DNA of 64,000 nucleotides. It comes from Dactylosporangium sucinum. GTDB lineage: Bacteria > Actinomycetota > Actinomycetes > Mycobacteriales > Micromonosporaceae. Made by a program: the position numbers and the translations under genes. Each line of letters starts with the position of its first letter. Position 1 is the stretch's first letter. The notes below the pieces were generated by a model. It worked only from the letters and a program-made list of their open reading frames with translations. It was not told the DNA's origin and ran no database searches. The DNA is taken from the NCBI RefSeq assembly GCF_014647515.1, contig NZ_BMPI01000020.1, forward strand, positions 19,352 through 83,351, in the 5' to 3' direction. This document shows positions 51,630 to 60,530 of this stretch, one piece after another.

Positions 51630-54617
51630 TCAGCAGGTCTCCCGATAGGCAACCCCGGTAACGTAGCGCGCCCACTCGCCCGGCTCCAGACCCCGTCCGG
51701 TCAGAGCGCACGCCTGGGCGGACGGATCACGGCGCAACTGGTTGAACGCCGCCAGGCTCCAGCCGACAATCCGCCCCTCCTCGTCGGCCGCGAACAACGT
51801 CCGGTCCTCCGCCGAGAACGCCAGTGCCACCGCGGGCCCACCGAGCTCGGTGAACGGCGTGCCCAGCACCCGTGGCCGCTCGCGATCGGCGATGCTCCAC
51901 AAGGTCACCGAGTCCGGGCCGGCGACCGCGAGCATCGCCGAGTCCTGGGAGAACGCCACGGTCACGGCACCGTCCTCCTCACCGGTGGCGATCGCGCCAC
52001 CGAGGCGGATCGGCTCGCCGAACGGCGCCGGGGCGGACGGCCCCGTGAGGTCGTACAGCGTCACCGCGCCGCTCGCGTTGGCGAGCGTCAGCGTGCGCCC
52101 GTCCGGCGACAGCGCCAGGGTGCCCGGCGAGTCGGTGTCGGCCCTCAGCGTCCTGCCGACGTGCCGGACGACGCCGTCGTCGCCGACGACTGACACCCGC
52201 GCCCACGTGTCGCCGCCGCCCATCGAGTACTGCGCCGAGTCGGCGCTGAGGATCGTCCGCCCGTCGGCCGCGACCAGCACGGGCGTCGTCGGGTCGCGGG
52301 TGCCGTCGCCGCCACTGTCCTCGTCGGCGGATGCAGAGGCGGATGCGGAGGCGGATGTCGACGGCCAGACCAGCGGCGCGCCGACGCTGCGTGGCCGCAT
52401 TGGATCGCCGATGTCGAAGACGCCGTCGTCAGTGACGAGACGGCCGCCGTCCGTGCTGAACGCGGCAACGAATCCTGACACCTGCGCCGACGTGCCGGTC
52501 TCCATCGAGGACAGCGTCACGGTGCCCTTGCCGTCGCTGGTCGCGATCAGCTTGCCGTCGGGCGACAGGACCGGATCATGCCCGGAGAACTGGGGCCCTT
52601 TGGAGGTCGGGACGCCCTCCGTCGAGAGCAGCCAGGTCGTGACCCCGGATCCGGTGTCGATCGCGAGGACCGAGCCCCGGGCGGCGGTCCGCAGGGCCGG
52701 CTGGCGCTCGTCGGACGCGCCGACGTTGGTCGACCAGCCCAGCGGGGCCGGTGCCGCGCGGTGGACGACGTCCCAGACGACGATGCGTTCACCGCCGCTG
52801 TCGTTGCCGCCGCTGGCGAACGTGCGGCCGGACGGCGCGAGCGTGACCGGCCCCGCCGAGCCGGGCGTGAGCTGGCGGGTGCCCGTGCGGGGCGTCTCGA
52901 GCCGCGTCGCAACCGAGAGGCTGCTCACCAGGTCCCAGTAGGTCAACGAGCCGTCGGCCTCGGCGAGGGCGGTCATGGTCGACGTGCTGTTCGGCACGGC
53001 GACCATGGTGACGCCGGCCGTGGTGGCGGTCCGCACGGTAGGCCCCCGGGTGAAGGACGTGCCGGAGCGGTACCAGTCGACGACGGTACCGTCCTCGTAG
53101 GACGCGACCACGTCGGCGCCACTGGGCGTGAGTCCCAGCGACCGAACCGCGGCCTTCTGCTTCGGCGCCGCGACCAGGCGGGTGGGGCTCGACCGCTGGC
53201 CAATATTCCAGACCTCCAGCTCGCCGTGGAGGCCACCGATCGCCAGGGTGTCGCCGTCGGCGTCCAGCGCGACAGCGGTGATCCAGTCGACGTCGGTCCC
53301 CGTCTCCGACAGCAGCTTGGGGTCCCTCGGTGACGAGAGGTCGTACAGCATGAAGGTCCCCATGCTGCCGCCGAGCACGAGCGTGCTGGTGCCGGGAATG
53401 AAGACCGCGCCGATCGACCCGTCCCCGTTGTTCTCGCTGATGGTGGCGGCCTCCTGCGGATGGGCCGGGTCGGTGATGTCCCACACGCTGGACGGCAGCC
53501 CAGCGATGACGAGGGTGCGGCCGTCGGGGCTGAAGGCGATGCCCTCGGCGAAGCCCCCGCCGCTCGTGTTGTGGAACTCGCCGACCTGGCGGAACGTCCC
53601 GTCGTCGGCGACCTCGTAGAGCAGCGCCTGGCCGTAGTGGGCCAGCACAGCGGCGAGCTTGCCGTCCCGGCTGTACGCGATCGACGTCACCCAGCTGCTG
53701 TCCTGCAGCGCGACCGTGGCGCGGTAGCGGCTGGCGGTCAGGGTCTGCAGCAGGCTGGCATCGGTGGTGGTGTCGGCGTGGATCGCCCGCGCGGCGACGC
53801 CCAGGCGCAGCGCGGTGCGGGGATCGGCCGTGCGCAGGCTCTCGGCCTGGGCGGCGAGCTGCCGGCTCACCGCGATACGTTGCTGCTCCTGCGCGATGCG
53901 CTGCTGCTCCTCCGCGATGCGCTGCTGGGCGCGGGCCTCGCGCTGCTGGACGATCGCGACGACCGCCGCAGCCGACGCCAGAAGCGTCAGGGTGACCAGG
54001 ACAGCGGCCGCCCCACGGACGAGGCGGCGGGTGCGCGCGTACTGGTTGACGTCCTCACCGAGCATCTCGTCCTTCGGCAGGCCGTGCAGCGGCGCGGCGA
54101 GGTCGGCGACCTTGTCGCGGAACGCCGGCAGCTGCAGGCGCAGTTGGTCGGAGCCGAAGTCGCGCAGGTCGACCCAGCGGGGCTCCTCCACGAACGCGCC
54201 GAACAACGCCGGCGGCAGGCTGGGCGAGCCCGCACGGTCGAAGTCGTCGCCGGCCCACCGCAGGTCGCCGTCGGTCAGCGCGATCAGGATGTGGTCCGCC
54301 GGCTTGTGCGCCAGCCAGTGCCGCACCTCCTTCTCGACCCACTCGGACGCGGCAGCCTCCGGCGAGGCGAGCAGGATGAAGTACTCGGCACCGTCCATCG
54401 CGCTCTGCAGCGACGTCCAGAGACCCGGGTTCGCGGACAGGTTGGCGTCGTCGCGGAACACCCGAAGTGCCCGGAGCCGGTTCCACGGCTTCGCGAACTG
54501 CTGCAGCCCCTGCTGGAGGGCCGGCGCCAGATCGCCATCCGCGGTACGACTGTAGGAGATGAACGCCGAGTACCGGATCTTACCAACGTCCGTCACGGTG
54601 CGAACGGTACGGCTCAC
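51630..54617 (-). CDS. TIR-TM-WD40 protein, long WD array (module 2)
   Basis: A 995-residue protein. TIR at residues 14-185 (RYSAFISYSRTADGDLA, RVFRDDANLSANPG), WVxxE glutamate in SEWVEKEVRHWL. TM helix about 205-230 (GAAAVLVTLTLLASAAAVVAI). Next is an unusual linker of three QQRIAEEQ/QQRIAQEQ-type repeats, a likely coiled coil. WD40-like blades (many degenerate, SVWDI, LEVWNI, VTLWSI) fill the rest, ending GRGLEPGEWARYV and the Cys-ending tail. A low-complexity serine/alanine run (STSASASASASADEDSG) interrupts one blade near residue 755. Start GTG at 54617. It is divergent from the small TIR-WD40 gene across about 110 bp and coupled to the RyR gene downstream. Confidence 0.9.
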   Translation of the reverse strand: MSRTVRTVTDVGKIRYSAFISYSRTADGDLAPALQQGLQQFAKPWNRLRALRVFRDDANLSANPGLWTSLQSAMDGAEYFILLASPEAAASEWVEKEVRHWLAHKPADHILIALTDGDLRWAGDDFDRAGSPSLPPALFGAFVEEPRWVDLRDFGSDQLRLQLPAFRDKVADLAAPLHGLPKDEMLGEDVNQYARTRRLVRGAAAVLVTLTLLASAAAVVAIVQQREARAQQRIAEEQQRIAQEQQRIAVSRQLAAQAESLRTADPRTALRLGVAARAIHADTTTDASLLQTLTASRYRATVALQDSSWVTSIAYSRDGKLAAVLAHYGQALLYEVADDGTFRQVGEFHNTSGGGFAEGIAFSPDGRTLVIAGLPSSVWDITDPAHPQEAATISENNGDGSIGAVFIPGTSTLVLGGSMGTFMLYDLSSPRDPKLLSETGTDVDWITAVALDADGDTLAIGGLHGELEVWNIGQRSSPTRLVAAPKQKAAVRSLGLTPSGADVVASYEDGTVVDWYRSGTSFTRGPTVRTATTAGVTMVAVPNSTSTMTALAEADGSLTYWDLVSSLSVATRLETPRTGTRQLTPGSAGPVTLAPSGRTFASGGNDSGGERIVVWDVVHRAAPAPLGWSTNVGASDERQPALRTAARGSVLAIDTGSGVTTWLLSTEGVPTSKGPQFSGHDPVLSPDGKLIATSDGKGTVTLSSMETGTSAQVSGFVAAFSTDGGRLVTDDGVFDIGDPMRPRSVGAPLVWPSTSASASASASADEDSGGDGTRDPTTPVLVAADGRTILSADSAQYSMGGGDTWARVSVVGDDGVVRHVGRTLRADTDSPGTLALSPDGRTLTLANASGAVTLYDLTGPSAPAPFGEPIRLGGAIATGEEDGAVTVAFSQDSAMLAVAGPDSVTLWSIADRERPRVLGTPFTELGGPAVALAFSAEDRTLFAADEEGRIVGWSLAAFNQLRRDPSAQACALTGRGLEPGEWARYVTGVAYRETC

Positions 54618-54727
54618 CGCTGCGGCAACCCAGATGATTGGCCGAAGAGGGGAGCCATGTCCGACCGTCGCGGCGAGGTATTCCGGTGCTGTTTCGGCGG
54701 CTCGCGCCGGCCTGGTACATCTGGTGC
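54618..54727. promoter_or_regulatory. Short divergent promoter region of module 2
   Basis: Only 110 bp separate the GTG of the large TIR-WD40 gene (minus) from the GTG of the small one (plus), so their promoters must overlap or share control. No clear -10/-35 pair or palindrome was seen. Confidence 0.4.
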
Positions 54728-56026
54728 GTGGGCTACGTGTTCATCAGCTACAGCCGGGCCGACAGCCACTACGCCAAGGCGCTGGCCGGGCACCTCATGG
54801 GCAGCGGGCTCGACGTCTGGTACGACGACGAGCTTCGCAACGGCGACGACTGGCGCCGCGTGGTCCGGCAGCGGGTCGAGTCGTGCGACGCGTTCGTCGT
54901 GGTCATGACGCCGTCGGCCGAGGTGTCCGAGTGGGTGAACTGGGAGATCGACTGGGCCGTCGCGGCCGGCCGGCCGATCCGGCCGGTGCTGCTGGAAGGC
55001 GCATCGTTCCGGCGCCTCGACGACCTGCACCACGAGGCCGTCCAGGGTGCCGCCATGCCCGGGCGGCGGTACGTCGCGGGCCTGCGGGGGCTGGCCGGGT
55101 ACGACGACGACCTCGCCAAGCAGGTCCCGCCGACCACCCCGAAGGCCGCGGTCCCGGCCCGCGACCTCCCGGCCGGCGGAGCCATCAGCAGCATCGCGTT
55201 CTCGCCCGACGGCTTCCACGTGGCCGGCGGCGCGGCCGACGGCAGGCTGTACGTCTGGAACGCCCGCACCGGCGCGGCCGTCCACATGATGAGAGCCGGG
55301 GACGGCCTGCTGAGCGCGGTGTCCTACCGCGGCGACGGCCGGGTCCTGGCCACCGCCGGCTGGGACGCGACCGTCCGGCTGTGGGACCCGTTCAGCGGCG
55401 AGCTGATCCGCACCCTCGGCGGCCCGACCCAGGACGTCAACGGCGTGGTCTTCGCCGGGCCGAGACTGCTGTCCGTCGGCGAGGACACCATGCTGCGCGT
55501 CTGGGACACCGCCGGACATCGCCGGGACCTCGCCGTGCCGCACGCCGCGGCCGTCATGGCCATCGCCGCCGACCCGACCGGGCGGCTGCTCGCCACGGCC
55601 GGCGCCGACGGCCTGGTTGGCCTGTGGGACGCCCAGGCCCTCCGGCCGGTCGCGACGCTGGCCGGGCACACCGACGGGGTCAACGCGGTCGCCTTCTCGC
55701 CCAACGGCGACCGGCTCGCCAGCGCCGGACGGGACCACACGGTCCGGCTGTGGCGAACGGCCGACGGCACCACCGAACGGGTGCTGACCGGCCACGTCGA
55801 GAAGGTCTGGACCGTGGCGTTCAGCCGCGACGGCCGACGGGTCGCCAGCGGGGGCGACGATCGCACGGTGCGCGTCTGGGACGCCGCCACCGGTGAGCAA
55901 CTGCAACCGTTCGCCGACTATGGCGGCCAGATCTGGGGCGTCGCCTACTCCCCCGCCGCCACCTGGCTGGCGGTCGCCTGCGGGAGCCGGAGCCGCTCGG
56001 CCCGCATCCTCGACCTGAACGCCTGA
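54728..56026 (+). CDS. TIR-WD40 protein, 7 WD repeats (module 2)
   Basis: A 432-residue paralogue of the protein at 42886-44196. TIR at residue 1 (GYVFISYSRADSHYAKAL, VWYDDELRNGDDWRR), WVxxE glutamate in SEWVNWEIDWAV. AMPGRRYVAGLRGLAGYDDDL links to seven WD40 blades that end VYVW, VRLW, LRVW, VGLW, VRLW, VRVW, ARIL; the last is followed directly by the C-terminus. The GTG at 54728 aligns with the start of the module 1 copy; an upstream frame to 54638 adds 30 unrelated residues. It converges on the Hsp70 gene with a 5-nt gap. Confidence 0.92.
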   Translation: MGYVFISYSRADSHYAKALAGHLMGSGLDVWYDDELRNGDDWRRVVRQRVESCDAFVVVMTPSAEVSEWVNWEIDWAVAAGRPIRPVLLEGASFRRLDDLHHEAVQGAAMPGRRYVAGLRGLAGYDDDLAKQVPPTTPKAAVPARDLPAGGAISSIAFSPDGFHVAGGAADGRLYVWNARTGAAVHMMRAGDGLLSAVSYRGDGRVLATAGWDATVRLWDPFSGELIRTLGGPTQDVNGVVFAGPRLLSVGEDTMLRVWDTAGHRRDLAVPHAAAVMAIAADPTGRLLATAGADGLVGLWDAQALRPVATLAGHTDGVNAVAFSPNGDRLASAGRDHTVRLWRTADGTTERVLTGHVEKVWTVAFSRDGRRVASGGDDRTVRVWDAATGEQLQPFADYGGQIWGVAYSPAATWLAVACGSRSRSARILDLNA

Positions 56027-56038
56027 CGGCCTCAGGCG
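56020..56038. terminator. Palindrome covering the stop codons of two convergent genes
   Basis: CGCCTGA-CGGCC-TCAGGCG forms a perfect 7-bp stem. It contains the TGA of the small TIR-WD40 gene and, on the other strand, the TGA of the Hsp70 gene. It could act as a bidirectional terminator; part of the symmetry arises because both proteins end in alanine then TGA. Confidence 0.4.
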
Positions 56039-57798
56039 AGCGCCCGCTCGACCTCCCCGGCCTTGTCCTCCAGCGGCTTGGCGACGGCGGTCCGGACACG
56101 GGCGAGGATCGCCTGCCGGCTCTGCGGTGTCAGCTGTACCGAGAGGATTGCCGCACGGAGATCGCGGCGCGCCTTCCGCCCCTGGTTCCAGTCCCAGACG
56201 ATTCCGCCGATGAGGCCCAGGATCTGGGCGCCTACGACGGCGTTCTGGACATGTTGGACGCCCCGCTCGAACTTGTTCGGGAAGACCACTACGGGCCCCC
56301 GCAGCGGCGGGGGGCCACTCGGCGCGGCCGCGGGCGGGTTGCTCTCCTGGTCGCGGATCTTGCTCAGCGGAGCCTGGACGGCCTCGGCGAACTCAGCGAA
56401 GACAACGTCGTGCAGCTCGGGTACCTCGATCTCAAGGTCGGCCGGAAGGCCGTAGCGGCGGCACACCTCCCGGAACCGCGGCACGAGGTCCCGGTTGACC
56501 TGGCGGACGCGCTCCTCCAGGTGCTCGCCGACGAGCGACCTGCTGTAGTCGGCCGCCGAGGGCAGCTCCTCGGCCGACACGCCGAACAGGAACGCGTGCA
56601 CCAGGACGTCCCGGTCCGTCTGGGCCTGGGCAAGCAGGGCCGCGCGGATCGCCTCGAACGCGTCGTCCACCTCCTGCTCCAGGGTCGCGGCCAGCTCCTT
56701 GCCGGCGACAATGGCGCCGACGTCGCTGCGGAAGCGGGCCACCCGCACCCGGTAGCGGCCGTTGACGACGAGCCCGCGGGCGACCGACAGTTGCGGCTCC
56801 GGGTCGTTGTCGATGCGGGCCTTGGGGAAGATCGCGGCGCACACGGAGCGGACGAACGGCAGGCGCGAGCCGCCACCCGTGAGGATGATCTGGTCGGGCG
56901 GGGTGTGCACGTACTGCTGCCGCGCCTGCCACAGGAGCTCACGGAACCGGCCGGCCCACTCGTCCAGGAACGGGCGGAGGTCGAGGCGTCGGGCCACGCG
57001 GAGGGAGCCGTCGAGCAGCGGCCGCCACCGTGGGTCGCACCCGAACAGATCGTTCGGCGAGCCCTCCTTGATCCGCCGCGCGACCAGCCGGAGGAAGTCC
57101 TCGCCGCCGTCGGAGGCCAGCGCCCGGTCGAACTCCGGGCCGGCGGCGCGCACCCGCAGTACGGCGGCGATCGCCCGGTCGATGGCCGCACCGCCGAGAT
57201 CGGTGCCGAGCGGCAGGTTGCTGGGCTCGCCGCCGGCGACCACGGTGAGGTCGGTGGTCGAGGAGCCGATGTCGACGACCAGCACCGTGCGGTCGTGGCG
57301 CGGCAGCCGCCCGGACCGGTCGGCGGCGTGGACGAGGGCCGAGTGCGCCTCGGACACGACCTCGATGCGGCCGCCCTTGTCGCCGAGCTCGTCGAGGTGC
57401 TCCCGGTACAGCTGCACGGCATGATCCGGCCAGCCCGACGGGTGTCCGATGTAGACGACACACTCGGATCGGATCGCCGGATGACGGGCGAAGAACTCAT
57501 TGAGCAGGGTGCGGGCGAAGACCACGTAGGGCGGGCTCATGACCTGTTTGCCGGGCGGGCGCTGCTTGAAGCTGACCGAAAAGTGCAGCACGCCGGGCGT
57601 GGCCACGGCGTCCACACCGATGACCCGCCCGGTCGGGGGCCGCGTCCCCAGCGCGCTGAGGACACGGACCTCGCCGTTGCGGCGCCGGAACACCTCGACG
57701 GGACCGCTCCCGTCGACCGCCCGCCAGGCGATCGTGCTCTCTCCGTCGCCGAGGTCCAGGCCAACCACGTATTTCGCATTGACCAGCGGGAGCGCCAC
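56032..57798 (-). CDS. Hsp70-family (actin-like ATPase) protein (module 2)
   Basis: A 588-residue paralogue of 41008-42846. ATPase motifs are KYVVGLDLGDGESTIAW, VLVVDIGSSTTDLTVVAGG and IILTGGGSRLPF. The VVYIGHPSGW segment and QLSVARGLVVNGRYRVRVARF are shared almost unchanged. As in module 1 the C-terminal part lacks a DnaK substrate-binding domain; a proline-rich linker (PPAAAPSGPPPLRGP) precedes a hydrophobic stretch (VQNAVVGAQILGLIGGIVW) and a charged end (SRQAILARVRTAVAKPLED) found in both copies. The GTG at 57798 is the start. It is tail-to-tail with the small TIR-WD40, the same pairing as in module 1. Confidence 0.9.
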   Translation of the reverse strand: MALPLVNAKYVVGLDLGDGESTIAWRAVDGSGPVEVFRRRNGEVRVLSALGTRPPTGRVIGVDAVATPGVLHFSVSFKQRPPGKQVMSPPYVVFARTLLNEFFARHPAIRSECVVYIGHPSGWPDHAVQLYREHLDELGDKGGRIEVVSEAHSALVHAADRSGRLPRHDRTVLVVDIGSSTTDLTVVAGGEPSNLPLGTDLGGAAIDRAIAAVLRVRAAGPEFDRALASDGGEDFLRLVARRIKEGSPNDLFGCDPRWRPLLDGSLRVARRLDLRPFLDEWAGRFRELLWQARQQYVHTPPDQIILTGGGSRLPFVRSVCAAIFPKARIDNDPEPQLSVARGLVVNGRYRVRVARFRSDVGAIVAGKELAATLEQEVDDAFEAIRAALLAQAQTDRDVLVHAFLFGVSAEELPSAADYSRSLVGEHLEERVRQVNRDLVPRFREVCRRYGLPADLEIEVPELHDVVFAEFAEAVQAPLSKIRDQESNPPAAAPSGPPPLRGPVVVFPNKFERGVQHVQNAVVGAQILGLIGGIVWDWNQGRKARRDLRAAILSVQLTPQSRQAILARVRTAVAKPLEDKAGEVERALA

Positions 57799-57907
57799 GC
57801 GGCGACCCTAGCGGAAGATCGCCCGGAACAAGGTCGGCCGACCGGATGATTGGATCGGTTGGCCGTTCGAGTGAGGATCGGCCGCCGAAACGTACTGTGC
57901 CGAGCGG

Positions 57908-59878
57908 TTGGCTGGCTCGATTACTGTCGAACGCGTGGCGCATGAGGCTCACCATGAACAGCTGGTCCGGCGGTACCACCAGGCCGAAGCTCTCGCCCAG
58001 TCCGATGACTTCGCCGGTGCGGCTCGCGAACTGCGCAGCCTCGCCTCGGAGATGGTCCGGGCCTTCGGCCCTCGCCATCCGAACGCGCTGTTGTGTCGAC
58101 GACTCCTCGCCATCACCACGGCGAACTCCGGGAAGCCCGCGGAGGCCGTCGTCATCCTGAGGGACCTGGTCGACACCCTCACCGACATGGTCGGCGCCGA
58201 GCACGGCGACACGCTCACGCTCAAAGCCGATCTGGCGGCCGCACTGGAGGTCGCGGGTGATCTGCGGGAATCGATCGCCGTGCTGCGCGACCTCCTTGAC
58301 TGCCGCACCCGGGTGCTCGGCGCAGACCACGCCGAGACCATGGACACCGGTGACGACCTCGCCGTTGCGCTGTATCGAACCGATGACACGGCGGGTTCGC
58401 TCCGCATCCTGCGTGAACTCGCACAGGAACGGACCCGCACGCTTGGCGCGGACCATGTCAAGACGCTGAAGACCCGTCACCACCTCGGTATCTGCCTTGC
58501 CAATTCGGGTGATTCCGTCCAGGGCGTCGCGGTCCTGCAGGAGGTTGTCGACGCCCGCACACGCGTGCTCGGCGCCGCCCACCCCGACACTGTCAGGTCC
58601 AAGGAGGCCCTGGCAGCGGTCGCTGACCAACTCGACTCATCGGATACGTCGGGCGACGTCCTCGAAGGACATGTGTTCATCAGCTACAGCCGCCAGCACG
58701 ACGCCTGGTACGTCCAGCGTTTGGCCACCCATTTCGAACAGGCTGGTCTCGCGGTCTGGTTCGACCGGAACCTGGTCCACGGCGAGGACTGGACGCGGGT
58801 GCTCGAGAGCAGGATCAACAACTGCAGCGCGTTCGTCGTCGTCATGACGCCAGCCGCACGGAAGTCCAACTGGGTCGCTCGCGAGATCGCGCAGGCGGAG
58901 GAACTCCAGCGGCCCATCTTCCCGCTGCTGCTGGAGGGTCAACGCTTTTTCACGCTCAGGCACCTGCAGGACGACGATGTCCGTTCCGGGTCGATGCCGT
59001 CTCCGGCGTTCGTCGAGCGACTTCGTGCCGCGCAGCCTCCGCCGAAGGTCGCGAGCGCGCCCGCGTCCAGCTTTCCGCAGCTGCAGGGGCTTCGGTACGG
59101 CATCGACTTCTTCGTGGTCAGGCAGGGCCGCTACGCAGAGACGATCATGGAGTTGCGGCGCATCGTCGCCAAGAGCGAGGCTGAGCTCGGCCTTGAGCAT
59201 GCGGACACGCTGTCCCGTCGTCACCAGCTGGCATCATGCCTGGCCAGCTCCGGAGACCACGCGGCGGCCGTGGAGCTGTTCGACCAGGTGATCGCAGCGC
59301 GCACCCGGGTCATCGGCGCACAGGCCCCCAAGACGTTGGAAAGCCGGCGCGAGCAGGCAAAGGCCGTGATGGACTCAGGCAGCCTCGAGGAAGCCGAGCT
59401 GCTCCTCACCGAACTCGGCACCGTTGAGGCCCAGGCGCTGGGGACCGAATCCGAAGGCGCGCTGACCACGCAACATCGCCTCGCGACCTGCTACGCGCGG
59501 ATGGGTGACCATGAGCGGGCGGTGCGTGTGGCCGCCTCGGTCGCGGACGGTCGAGACAGGGTGCTCGGCGCGGCCGACTTCACCGCGCTGGAGAGCAGAA
59601 GGCTGCTCGCCTCGTCGCTCGGCAGCCTGGAGCGGTATCAGGAAGCCGCACAACACATGGCGGTCGTCGCTTCCCATCTGGCCGACTCCAACCAGCCGGA
59701 ATCCGATTTCGCCCTGAAATCTCGCATCGACCATGCCGTCTACCTCGGGAACGCGGGTGACTACCGGCAGGCCGTCGCGCTGCTGAGGCCGCTGGTCGAC
59801 GTCTGCGCTCGCGTACTGGGCGACACCCACACCTACGTGGAGGCCTGCCGAAACGCCATCCGCGTCTTCGAGTCGTAG
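57908..59878 (+). CDS. TPR-TIR-TPR protein
   Basis: A 656-residue protein with an unusual order. Residues about 20-240 are five kinesin-light-chain-like TPR units (RVLGADHAETMDT, TLGADHVKTLKTR, RVLGAAHPDTVRS). A TIR domain follows at about 254-375 (GHVFISYSRQHDAWYV, VWFDRNLVHGEDWTR), with WVxxE in SNWVAREIAQAE. More TPR units fill 400-656. The TPR pattern resembles the protein at the start of the window. The start is uncertain: TTG 57908 or GTG 57935, neither with a good ribosome-binding site. It lies beside module 2, on the opposite strand to its Hsp70 gene, about 110 bp away. It is the sixth intact TIR protein of the island. Confidence 0.85.
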   Translation: MAGSITVERVAHEAHHEQLVRRYHQAEALAQSDDFAGAARELRSLASEMVRAFGPRHPNALLCRRLLAITTANSGKPAEAVVILRDLVDTLTDMVGAEHGDTLTLKADLAAALEVAGDLRESIAVLRDLLDCRTRVLGADHAETMDTGDDLAVALYRTDDTAGSLRILRELAQERTRTLGADHVKTLKTRHHLGICLANSGDSVQGVAVLQEVVDARTRVLGAAHPDTVRSKEALAAVADQLDSSDTSGDVLEGHVFISYSRQHDAWYVQRLATHFEQAGLAVWFDRNLVHGEDWTRVLESRINNCSAFVVVMTPAARKSNWVAREIAQAEELQRPIFPLLLEGQRFFTLRHLQDDDVRSGSMPSPAFVERLRAAQPPPKVASAPASSFPQLQGLRYGIDFFVVRQGRYAETIMELRRIVAKSEAELGLEHADTLSRRHQLASCLASSGDHAAAVELFDQVIAARTRVIGAQAPKTLESRREQAKAVMDSGSLEEAELLLTELGTVEAQALGTESEGALTTQHRLATCYARMGDHERAVRVAASVADGRDRVLGAADFTALESRRLLASSLGSLERYQEAAQHMAVVASHLADSNQPESDFALKSRIDHAVYLGNAGDYRQAVALLRPLVDVCARVLGDTHTYVEACRNAIRVFES

Positions 59879-60104
59879 CTCTGAGTTTTCAACAGCGATG
59901 TGCCTAGACGGGCATGTCCGCTGCCTGCGGTTTGGGGGTGTGGTCGCCTGGTGGGCGCAAGCTGACCTGCCGGTCAGAGGTTGATGGCGGCTCGCCCGCG
60001 GCCGCAGCGGTGGCCGAGCGTGTCGGCTTGGGCGGCACCGTTTCGGGGACGGCGAGAGTCGCCGGCCGTTGGTAAGCTCATTGACCGGCGGCGATTGGGG
60101 GGTC

Positions 60105-60530
60105 ATGGCAGCGGACGGTGGCGGCGGTGGGCTGCTGGATCCAGGCGGCGCCATGGAGCGCCTCGCGGCCTGGAAGGGTCGCATCGACAAGCTCGCCACC
60201 GACACGAAGGTGATGAGCGAGCGCCTGCAGGAGCTGCGGGTGACTGCGATGGACGCCAACGGCATGGCAGAGGTGACCCTGGACTCGTCGGGGGTGCTCG
60301 TCGGATTGCGGCTGGGCCGGCAGATCCAGCGAGTGTCGCCGGACATCGTGGCCGCGACGATCATGGCGACGGTCCAGGCGGCGCGTGCGCAGCTCGCCGA
60401 CCGGTCGCAGGAGATCATCACCTCGACCCTCGGCGAGGAGTCGGCGGCGGCGCGGGACCTCGCCGCGCGGGTCGGGAACCAGCTGCGGGGCACCGAGCCC
60501 GGCGACGTGGACGGGGCGGTGCGCTGGTGA
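60105..60530 (+). CDS. YbaB/EbfC-like small protein of a type VII secretion-associated cassette
   Basis: A 141-residue protein. After a glycine-rich start it reads MERLAAWKGRIDKLATDTK, VMSERLQELRVTAMDANGM and AEVTLDSSGVLVGLRLG, a helix-then-strand pattern of the YbaB/EbfC nucleoid-protein fold. Such genes commonly precede EspC-like and WXG100-like genes in actinobacteria. The ATG at 60105 follows a G-rich site. The stop overlaps the next gene's GTG (GTGA), so it opens a translationally coupled series. Confidence 0.75.
   Translation: MAADGGGGGLLDPGGAMERLAAWKGRIDKLATDTKVMSERLQELRVTAMDANGMAEVTLDSSGVLVGLRLGRQIQRVSPDIVAATIMATVQAARAQLADRSQEIITSTLGEESAAARDLAARVGNQLRGTEPGDVDGAVRW

Noticed and set aside
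53460..54908. A 482-residue plus-strand frame opposite the TIR end of the large TIR-WD40 gene
   Set aside because: Antisense to the TIR and coiled-coil parts; it has no domain and runs over the real start of the small TIR-WD40 gene in another frame.
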